From positions 9,705 to 15,107 of the forward strand of contig QHXL01000100.1 of NCBI GenBank assembly GCA_003222935.1: a DNA stretch of 5,403 nucleotides, written 5' to 3'. The translations under genes were made by a program, and so were the position numbers. The notes below the pieces were generated by a model. The model was not told the origin of the DNA. It searched no databases and worked only from the letters and a program-made list of their open reading frames with translations. This stretch comes from Acidobacteriota bacterium (GTDB lineage: Bacteria > Acidobacteriota > Blastocatellia > Pyrinomonadales > Pyrinomonadaceae). The first letter of the stretch is position 1. Each line of letters begins with the position of its first letter. This document shows, in pieces, positions 1-4,709 of this stretch.

Positions 1-1
1 G

Positions 2-202
2 ACCCGCGTGCCTTTCGATGCTCCGTTAATCATCGACGGCCAGGTCGTCGGTTCGTGGAAACGGGTCCTGGCGAAGGAAGCGGTGACAACTCGAGTGACG
101 CCTTTTTTGAGTCTTACGAAGTCAGATAAGACCCTGGTAGTCCGAGAGTGTGAGACGTATGCTAACTTCCTACAACTCAACTCGAAGATTGAATGGTTTT
201 AG
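2..202 (+). CDS. Winged-helix DNA-binding domain protein, C-terminal fragment (HTH_42-like)
   Basis: This is the 3' end of a gene that begins before the window. The reading frame is open from base 2 to the TAG at 200-202, giving 66 residues. The fragment contains PLIIDGQVVGSWKR, followed by a basic β-strand segment and a final helix with YANFLQL. This resembles the C-terminal end of the winged-helix DNA-binding family PF06224 (HTH_42; YcaQ/AlkZ relatives), where a 'vdGrvvGtWkR' strand precedes a closing helix. In characterised members the domain binds DNA, and some are DNA glycosylases acting on alkylated or cross-linked bases. Nothing here shows which activity applies. A GTG at 8-10 is in frame but is an internal valine, not a start. 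The next gene begins 37 nt downstream and could be co-transcribed. The family call rests on this short motif alone. Confidence 0.7.
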   Translation, partial: TRVPFDAPLIIDGQVVGSWKRVLAKEAVTTRVTPFLSLTKSDKTLVVRECETYANFLQLNSKIEWF

Positions 203-239
203 TTGCTCAAATCATAGGTCGAAAAGAAAGGTAATCTAG

Positions 240-722
240 ATGGACCAGGCTATTTCGACGGTTGTTCCTCTATTTCGAGCTACCGACAAACTCTTTCATG
301 ACGCGCTCGCCCGTATTGAACGCGCAGATTTGCTCCGCCGTCCCCATGACAATTCAAACCCGATGATCTGGGTCGCTGGCCACGCAATGACTTCTCGCGC
401 TTCGCTGACGAAAATCGCAGGCGAGCGCGTTGAGAATCCCTGGTCTGACTTGTTTGCTCGTGGCGCAACGGTGGACGGCGATCTCAACTACCCTGAAGCG
501 TCTGAGATCATTTCACTGTGGGATACCGTTTCAGAAAAACTGATGTCGCGTTTGCCAGAATTAACTGACGAAGAACTATCGGAGCCGGCTCCTTTTCCAG
601 TTCCTACCGGTGACAAAACCAAGCGCGGCGCAATCATTTTTCTGAACTATCATGAGACATATCATATTGGTCAAATGGCTTATCTCAGGAAGTGGTTGGG
701 CTATTCTCAACTTGTTGGTTAG
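240..722 (+). CDS. DinB-family (DinB_2) four-helix putative metal-binding protein
   Basis: This 160-residue protein has the length and pattern of the DinB/YfiT-like fold, a four-helix bundle that usually binds a divalent metal through three histidines. The candidates are H48 in WVAGHAM and the pair H138/H142 in NYHETYHIGQM, which is the family's characteristic HxxxHxGQ signature near the C-terminus. Family members include thiol-dependent S-transferases and many proteins of unknown function, some induced by DNA damage, so no specific reaction can be assigned. There is no signal peptide or membrane segment, which suggests a cytoplasmic protein. The ATG at 240 is supported by AGAAAGG (225-231) with an 8 nt spacer. 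The gene follows the winged-helix gene by 37 nt, so an operon is possible. E. coli dinB (DNA polymerase IV) is unrelated despite the shared name. Confidence 0.88.
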   Translation: MDQAISTVVPLFRATDKLFHDALARIERADLLRRPHDNSNPMIWVAGHAMTSRASLTKIAGERVENPWSDLFARGATVDGDLNYPEASEIISLWDTVSEKLMSRLPELTDEELSEPAPFPVPTGDKTKRGAIIFLNYHETYHIGQMAYLRKWLGYSQLVG

Positions 723-757
723 CTTGAAAGCCTTGCTAACATTGTCAGAACTTCCCA

Positions 758-773
758 TTGGTCGTTTGGTCGT
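758..773 (+). repeat. Short perfect tandem repeat, 2 x TTGGTCGT
   Basis: Two exact, adjacent copies of TTGGTCGT lie in the 88 nt gap between the DinB-like gene and the next gene, about 40 nt before its start codon. They could be a regulator site or simple slippage. I found no convincing -35/-10 pair around them. Confidence 0.4.
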
Positions 774-810
774 CGGCGTATTTTGAGTCGGACCATCTAA
801 GGAGCAATTC

Positions 811-1394
811 ATGATTTGCCCAGGCTGCGCCTCCAATCAAAATGACGAAAGTTTTGCACGGTTTGCGGTGCAAATCTTCAGGCAGTGCGACAGATACTCG
901 CGACGCGAGAGCCTAAGGAAGACTTTGATTGGGGCAACACCTGGGTGGCCGAGATGTTTATGTCGCACGCGGAGCAAAAGAGACGCCGGATCGCTATGGA
1001 GCGAAAGAGCGGAATCACGCCGGAAATTAAGCGCTACACCGAAATGAAAGCTGGTGTCATCCTGACCAGCACTGGTATTGGCGTGACGATATTTTTGTTT
1101 TTTCTGATGCAAGGCGTCATCCAGGCCAACCCGGGATCCGGAGCGATCCTTCAATACATCTTTTTAGCCGGACTTATTCCGATTTTCGTAGGACTAGCGC
1201 TGATCTTTAATGGATATTTTATCAGCAAGAAGCTGGTTGAAATTGCGAACCGGCAAAAGGAGCCGAATCAATTACCGGCTAATGACCCTAAACAACTCTC
1301 CAGCCCGGCCCCTGACACCAACGAATTCAAGTCTACGCCGTTTAGTGTTACTGAACATTCGACCCGACACCTCAAGACCCCCGACAAAAAGTAA
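811..1394 (+). CDS. Zinc-ribbon, two-TM membrane protein, frameshifted near its 5' end (possible pseudogene)
   Basis: Two reading frames together make one protein. The first starts at ATG 811, behind TAAGGAG (798-804, 6 nt spacer), and encodes MICPGCASNQNDE, the first half of a zinc ribbon (C3, C6). The second is open from 846 to the TAA at 1392-1394 and encodes KFCTVCGANLQAV, the second CxxC knuckle, then DFDWGNTWVAEMF, a basic segment, and two hydrophobic helices (coordinates about 1050-1118 and 1149-1223). It ends in a polar tail with SVTEHSTRHL. A net one-base loss near 849 separates the halves. If repaired, the protein would be about 194-195 residues. A gene finder may start it at the GTG at 885, which drops the ribbon. 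The architecture and tail match the intact gene at 2027-2491. Function is unknown; membrane location is inferred from the hydrophobic helices. Inactivation, sequencing error and frameshift rescue cannot be told apart here. Confidence 0.75.
847..857 (+). other. Frameshift site inside the zinc-ribbon coding sequence
   Basis: Upstream codons GAC GAA (844-849) continue as AGT TTT GCA in the original frame, which loses the second cysteine pair. Reading AAG TTT TGC from 849 restores KFCTVCG. The restored frame has a TGA at 843-845, so the switch must occur between 846 and about 857. The TTTT run at 852-855 would let a Phe-tRNA re-pair after a -1 slip, but no canonical X XXY YYZ heptamer is present. 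Confidence 0.75.
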
Positions 1395-1419
1395 TTCAAG
1401 GGGAACGTCAACCAGCGTT

Positions 1420-1899
1420 ATGACGCAGAAGACTAATGCGGTTCGATTGTTGGACCAGTTACAAATCTCTTATGAACTCCGCGAGTATGAAGTCGACGTG
1501 CACGACCTGACTGCTGAATCCGTCGCCGCGAAAGTCGGACTTCCTGCGGAACAAGTCTTCAAGACATTAGTCGCACGCGGTGATCGCAAGGGAATATGTA
1601 TGGCCGTCATTCCGGGCGACAGCGAAGTTAATCTCAAGTCACTAGCAACAGCCACGGGTGACCGCAAGATGCATCTGGTGGCTATGAAGGAGCTGCTGGG
1701 GCTGACCGGTTATATTCGAGGTGGCGTCACAGCCTTTGCCGGCAGGAAAGATTATCCGGTTTATGTCGACGAGACGATCGAGTTGTTTGAGTTTGTTTCA
1801 GTGTCAGCAGGTACGCGCGGGCTGCAGATTCTTCTTACTCCTCAAGACTACCTCCGCGTCACAAAAGGAACAATCGCCCCCATCGCGGACGTGCGGTGA
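1420..1899 (+). CDS. ybaK: Cys-tRNA(Pro) deacylase, YbaK/EbsC family
   Basis: The 159-residue protein matches the YbaK/EbsC trans-editing family, which hydrolyses Cys-tRNA(Pro) formed when prolyl-tRNA synthetase mischarges cysteine. It is a free-standing cytoplasmic proofreading factor. Recognisable blocks are LxAESVAAKVGLPAEQVFKTLV, with K48 at the position of the essential lysine; the AVIPGDSEVNLKSLA core (63-77); TGYIRGGVTAFAGRK (96-110), equivalent to the usual GYxxGGxSPxG loop; and SAGTRGLQILLTPQDYLRVT near the C-terminus. The loop departs from the common pattern: TAFAG replaces SPxG. The start is placed at ATG 1420 because family homology begins there; the frame is open upstream to 1210 but that sequence overlaps the previous gene. 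A purine-rich AAGGGGA (1398-1404) lies 15 nt upstream, longer than usual. The gap to the preceding stop is 25 nt, so co-transcription is likely. Confidence 0.92.
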   Translation: MTQKTNAVRLLDQLQISYELREYEVDVHDLTAESVAAKVGLPAEQVFKTLVARGDRKGICMAVIPGDSEVNLKSLATATGDRKMHLVAMKELLGLTGYIRGGVTAFAGRKDYPVYVDETIELFEFVSVSAGTRGLQILLTPQDYLRVTKGTIAPIADVR

Positions 1900-2004
1900 A
1901 TGTCCGATATGCGTTAAAGCCTTTAGCTTGTCGTGACTCTCACCTAAGAACTAGCTCAGTTTCTGAGAAATCGCTGTTGAACTCAGTGGCACTCGGGATC
2001 GTAC

Positions 2005-2019
2005 TGCCTTCAGGAGGCA
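2005..2019 (+). promoter_or_regulatory. Small inverted repeat overlapping the Shine-Dalgarno of the second zinc-ribbon gene
   Basis: TGCCT (2005-2009) and AGGCA (2015-2019) can pair around a 5 nt loop. The strong AGGAGG ribosome-binding sequence (2012-2017, 9 nt before ATG 2027) lies partly in the loop and partly in the 3' arm. Such a hairpin could damp translation, but with five base pairs it is weak and may be coincidental. Confidence 0.3.
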
Positions 2020-2026
2020 AAAGAAG

Positions 2027-2491
2027 ATGTATTGTTCATCTTGCGGCGCAGTAGTCCCGGAGGGCCTAAGCTACTGTAATAATTGTGGAGCAAAGTTGCG
2101 TGGTGAAAAAGGCGCTAGCCCCACCAAATCATCTGAAGTGAAACCTGAATCACTCGTCTGGGGCATGGTTGCAGTTCTGGTCTTTGGCTTTGCGGCCATC
2201 GTGTTCCTCTTAATGGCGATGAAAATGGTTGGTTTGAATGTCGGCCAAATTCTCGCTTTCATGATACTGAGCTTTCTAATAATGCTGTTGGTCGAGGGCG
2301 TGTTCATTTGGCAGTTCGTGCGTCGCAAGCCGGGCGCTGAAGGAACAGGCGATACTGCGCTAGCGAAGGGGCAAGCAATGAAACAGCTTGATGCGGCACA
2401 GTCACGAATACTGCCAGAGCCTGTGCCTAGCGTGACCGAGCACACTACCCGAACACTTGAGCCGATTTACAGCGAGCGGAAATCACTGTGA
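2027..2491 (+). CDS. Zinc-ribbon, two-TM membrane protein with SVTEHTTR tail
   Basis: This 154-residue protein opens with a zinc ribbon, CSSC...CNNCG (C3, C6, C17, C20). A Ser/Lys-rich linker follows, then two hydrophobic helices at about residues 43-66 and 72-97, a positive VRRK stop, and a polar tail containing PSVTEHTTRTLEP (134-146). The ribbon and tail would then lie on the same side, most likely the cytoplasm given the RRK after the second helix. The start is firm: AGGAGG sits 9 nt upstream of ATG 2027. The protein appears paralogous to the frameshifted gene at 811-1394, with the same order of domains and a shared SVTEH[ST]TR motif, though the linkers and helices differ in sequence. It lies 127 nt after ybaK, so it may have its own promoter, although I could not identify one. 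I recall similar proteins in Acidobacteriota genomes. No biochemical function is known to me. Confidence 0.85.
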   Translation: MYCSSCGAVVPEGLSYCNNCGAKLRGEKGASPTKSSEVKPESLVWGMVAVLVFGFAAIVFLLMAMKMVGLNVGQILAFMILSFLIMLLVEGVFIWQFVRRKPGAEGTGDTALAKGQAMKQLDAAQSRILPEPVPSVTEHTTRTLEPIYSERKSL

Positions 2492-2515
2492 AGAACAGTG
2501 AAGAACTGTGAAGAA
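2486..2515 (+). repeat. Three tandem copies of a 10-bp unit (CWGTGAAGAA) spanning a stop codon
   Basis: CTGTGAAGAA, CAGTGAAGAA and CTGTGAAGAA lie end to end at 2486-2515, with a fainter TGAAGA at 2521. The first unit contains the TGA stop (2489-2491) of the zinc-ribbon gene. Because the unit is 10 bp, the three TGA triplets fall in all three forward frames, so the array stops translation whatever the frame. Replication slippage is the simplest origin. Confidence 0.8.
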
Positions 2516-2618
2516 TGGCCTGAAGACCACGCGGGCCAACAAGGGCTGCATTCCGAGTCCCATCTGCATCGTAGTGCACGTTTCGTAAGGGCTCCGTGTG
2601 ATAAGGCGATTCTTTTGT

Positions 2619-3356
2619 ATGGAAGACTGGTTACGCTTAATTAACTCAGACGGCGGACTTTCAGCGAATGATCTCCAGAGCCTGAACGATGCCGGCTTCG
2701 TTGTTATTCCGAATCTGATTGCTCCAGATAGATTAGCGCGATTGTCAGCTGCTTACGATGCTGCCTTTGCCGACACAAGTTCTATTGATGTACGCGTGGG
2801 CAAGACTACAACCAGAGTCCACGATTTCGTCAATCGAGGTTCGGAGTTTGACGAGTTATATATCTGCCAACCTCTGCTCAAAGCCTGTTGTCACACCATC
2901 GGTGAGTCATTCAAGCTGAGCTCCATGTTCGGAAGAACATTGCGTCCGAATGCTCAAGCACAGGGACTTCATATAGATTTCAAGCGGGATGAAGAGAGAT
3001 TCCCGCTGGTGAGCTTCATTTGGATGGTTGATGAGTTTTGCCGCGACAACGGAGCTACTCAATTTCTACCGGGTTCACACACCTGGTCAGAGGTTTCCCA
3101 CGAATTAACAAATGACCAGTTGGCAGAGTATGGACACTCGACCGTTACTGCTTGTGGTCCAGCAGGGTCTGTCATCATTTTTAATGGTTCCGTTCTCCAT
3201 GAGCATTCTGCAAATACAACTGACGCGCCCCGACGTTCAGTACAAGGCGCATTTATCCCGCGTAGTGCCCAGGCCGGAACTGACTTTTCAACGCCTATGG
3301 GCCCTGACACGCTTGCCCGTATCAGTCCGCTCGCGAAATATGTTTTAGCAATTTAA
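2619..3356 (+). CDS. Phytanoyl-CoA dioxygenase (PhyH)-family Fe(II)/2-oxoglutarate oxygenase
   Basis: The 245-residue product carries the PhyH (PF05721) pattern. An N-terminal helix and strand 'LNDAGFVVIPNLI' open the domain, the iron ligands are HID in GLHIDFKRD (His118, Asp120 from this start), and the distal histidine is most likely the first His of VLHEHSAN (His194). A downstream PRRSVQGAFIPR supplies the candidate 2-oxoglutarate-binding arginine. DNGATQFLPGSH is a strong family block. Members hydroxylate or halogenate small molecules using 2-oxoglutarate and O2; the substrate cannot be predicted. The protein appears soluble. ATG 2619 was chosen because the sequence before it (IRRFFC) looks unlike the domain. 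A GTG at 2598, with TAAGGG 6 nt upstream, is a real alternative and adds seven residues. The gene converges with the DNA glycosylase and ends 17 nt before a long palindrome. Confidence 0.88.
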   Translation: MEDWLRLINSDGGLSANDLQSLNDAGFVVIPNLIAPDRLARLSAAYDAAFADTSSIDVRVGKTTTRVHDFVNRGSEFDELYICQPLLKACCHTIGESFKLSSMFGRTLRPNAQAQGLHIDFKRDEERFPLVSFIWMVDEFCRDNGATQFLPGSHTWSEVSHELTNDQLAEYGHSTVTACGPAGSVIIFNGSVLHEHSANTTDAPRRSVQGAFIPRSAQAGTDFSTPMGPDTLARISPLAKYVLAI

Positions 3357-3373
3357 AGAAAATCTTAGACCAC

Positions 3374-3475
3374 ATCATTTCCCAGATCTCATTTGACATC
3401 TTTCAGTTATCAGTTTGCAGTAGCCTTAAGAAAATGACGACTGGAAAAATGTCAAATGAGAATCTGGAAAATGAT
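3374..3475. repeat. Long imperfect palindrome (about 100 bp hairpin) between convergent genes
   Basis: The arms 3374-3416 and 3431-3475 are near reverse complements, separated by a 14 nt loop. The perfect core is CTCATTTGACAT (3388-3399) against ATGTCAAATGAG (3449-3460). Outward, 14 bases (3374-3387) pair with 3462-3475 with one mismatch at 3381/3468 and a bulged A at 3461. Inward, TTTC and AGT pair around single-base irregularities and the match fades towards the loop. The element fills most of the gap between the stop codons at 3356 and 3522. TTTT follows the stem on the plus strand (3477-3480), and AAAA at 3359-3362 gives a T-run beyond it on the minus strand, so a two-way terminator is possible. 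The length and AT-richness also fit a MITE-like or other palindromic repeat. The dyad itself is certain; its role is inferred. Confidence 0.85.
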
Positions 3476-3521
3476 CTTTTATGCTTTGGGCAGACTTGTC
3501 CGAATTACGACAAACTGAAGT

Positions 3522-4427
3522 TTATCGGACATTCTTCGTCATCATTTCAAGTTCTTCAGGGGATCTGGGCCAATCCTTCTTTAGCAGTTGCGACAACGCA
3601 CGATCGGCCAGGAGTTTTCCGCCAGTCTGACAGTTAGGACAGTAGTTGGTTTCGTTCGACGCGTAACGAATACGCTGAATCTTCGCGCCACACCGTGGAC
3701 AAGGTTCTTTGTACTTTCCGTGAGTCGCCATCTCAGGTCGAAACGCAGTTACCTTCTCCGGAAACTTGTCGCCGGTCTCAGCGCGTAGACGATCCACCCA
3801 GGCTGTCAAACAACTCTTTATTGCTGAGAAGAGCCGGCTAACTTCTTCCGGCGATAATTTTTGCGTCAAGGCAAACGGCGAAAGTTTCGCTTCGAAAAGT
3901 ATCTCATCGGAATATGCGTTGCCGATGCCACTGAAAATTCTCGGGTCTGTCAGTGCTCGCTTCAGTGTGTGATTCCTCTCTCTTAACGCATTCTCAAACT
4001 CAGGAAGGTCTGCTTCAAATATTTCCAAGCCACCAGGATTGAGTTCCTCGAGTCCCTCACTTCCCTGCACCAGGTGAAGCGAAGCGCGCTTCTGGGTTCC
4101 AGCTTCTGTCAGGCTTAAAGTTCCATTCGCAAACTCAAACATCGCGAGTCCACGCGCCTTTAGAGCTTTCGCGCCGTCCGTGTACCAGTGAAGTCGTCCG
4201 GCGATCATCAGGTGAAGAATCATCCAGAGGTCGTTCTCAAAACCAAAGCAAATACGTTTCCCCATTCGTCGAATCTCACGCACGGTTTTGCCTTCGACGC
4301 TCTGCAAAGGGGGAACGGCGGTGCGTAAGAGAAAGGGAGACGAAATTTGAACGCGTTCCAGTTCAACGCCCAGGACGCGTTTTTCCAACGCCTCGATGTA
4401 GACCACGATGTCTGGAAGCTCTGGCAT
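3522..4427 (-). CDS. Fpg/Nei-family DNA glycosylase (divergent MutM-like)
   Basis: The 301-residue protein has the three-part layout of Fpg/Nei base-excision glycosylases, which remove oxidised bases and cleave the abasic site. MPELPDI provides the catalytic Pro2 and Glu3, and Lys57 in RRMGKR matches the conserved β-hairpin lysine. The helix-two-turns-helix is clear: FSGIGNAYSDEILFEAKLSP (165-184), with Asn170. The C-terminal zinc finger is CPRC...CPNCQ (C243, C246, C263, C266). It departs from textbook MutM in two places. The DPRRFG loop that enters DNA aligns with GTQKRA (about 110-115), and the zinc-finger arginine before FYCxxCQ appears to be Asn258. It is also longer than the usual 270-odd residues. 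Catalytic residues are intact, so activity is likely, but substrate choice may differ from 8-oxoguanine. The start is fixed by MPELP. No good Shine-Dalgarno precedes it. It is divergent from the regulator gene. Confidence 0.9.
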   Translation of the reverse strand: MPELPDIVVYIEALEKRVLGVELERVQISSPFLLRTAVPPLQSVEGKTVREIRRMGKRICFGFENDLWMILHLMIAGRLHWYTDGAKALKARGLAMFEFANGTLSLTEAGTQKRASLHLVQGSEGLEELNPGGLEIFEADLPEFENALRERNHTLKRALTDPRIFSGIGNAYSDEILFEAKLSPFALTQKLSPEEVSRLFSAIKSCLTAWVDRLRAETGDKFPEKVTAFRPEMATHGKYKEPCPRCGAKIQRIRYASNETNYCPNCQTGGKLLADRALSQLLKKDWPRSPEELEMMTKNVR

Positions 4428-4434
4428 GATTAAC

Positions 4435-4464
4435 TAGATAAGCGTCCTGACCCAATCGTGTCAA
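4435..4464 (-). promoter_or_regulatory. Possible σ70-type promoter for the DNA glycosylase gene
   Basis: On the minus strand, TTGACA (plus coordinates 4464-4459, a perfect -35) is followed after 18 nt by TATCTA (4440-4435), a poor -10. Transcription would begin close to 4428, almost at the ATG (4427). This would fit a leaderless or near-leaderless mRNA and the absence of a Shine-Dalgarno. The weak -10 keeps this tentative. Confidence 0.4.
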
Positions 4465-4503
4465 ATATGTGCCGGACGGGCAGAAAAGTCACAGGAAATT
4501 TAT

Positions 4504-4532
4504 TTGACCGACTACGCAAGCACTCCTATACT
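4504..4532 (+). promoter_or_regulatory. Strong σ70-type promoter for the σ54-activator-like gene
   Basis: TTGACC (4504-4509) and TATACT (4527-4532) each match the bacterial housekeeping consensus at five of six positions and are separated by exactly 17 nt. Transcription would start near 4539, leaving a leader of about 170 nt before GTG 4710. This placement also argues against the in-frame ATG at 4467 as the start of that gene. Confidence 0.6.
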
Positions 4533-4650
4533 CTCCGCCCTCAAGGACAGTATCAACAGACGCGGAAGCTATCCTCGGGCTTGCGCTCTCAGAGAGTTCA
4601 ATCGGAACAATCGAACTATGCATGCGATGTTAAGACCCCACGCACTGCAA

Positions 4651-4673
4651 CCTATCTGTTGCCCCCTGATAGG
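4651..4673. promoter_or_regulatory. Perfect 6-bp inverted repeat in the regulator leader
   Basis: CCTATC (4651-4656) and GATAGG (4668-4673) form a perfect dyad around an 11 nt spacer, 37 nt before the proposed GTG start and downstream of the predicted promoter. It could be an operator for autoregulation or a leader hairpin. The 282 bp between the two divergent genes otherwise holds only the two promoters and a short CTCTC-A-GAGAG palindrome (4586-4596). Confidence 0.35.
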
Positions 4674-4709
4674 GTGTCCGGTTGTCCTACAAAATTCAGT
4701 GGTAAAGAA

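Noticed and set aside
847..857. Programmed -1 ribosomal frameshifting signal
   Set aside because: No canonical slippery heptamer in the original frame and no clear downstream stem-loop or pseudoknot. A small deletion or sequencing error is simpler, though single-tRNA slippage on TTTT is not excluded.
1210..1419. Upstream extension of the YbaK frame
   Set aside because: The 70 extra residues are an out-of-frame reading of the preceding zinc-ribbon gene. YbaK homology starts at ATG 1420.
1955..1967. CTCAG-TTT-CTGAG hairpin as a ybaK terminator
   Set aside because: Only five base pairs with no following T-run. The CGGAC/GTCCG pair at 1886-1906 overlapping the ybaK stop is equally weak.
1987..2001. 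σ54-type promoter (TGGCAC) upstream of the second zinc-ribbon gene
   Set aside because: TGGCAC at 1987-1992 matches the -24 element, but the -12 position reads ATCG rather than TTGC, so the required GC is missing.
3434..3637. Plus-strand open frame of 67 codons across the palindrome and the glycosylase 3' end
   Set aside because: It begins in a palindrome arm and overlaps the well-supported glycosylase gene on the other strand. No ribosome-binding site or recognisable protein pattern.
4467..4709. In-frame upstream ATG (4467) as start of the σ54-activator-like gene
   Set aside because: The frame is open from 4434, but the 81 extra residues are basic and show no domain pattern. A near-consensus promoter lies downstream of this ATG, and receiver homology begins only at about 4710.
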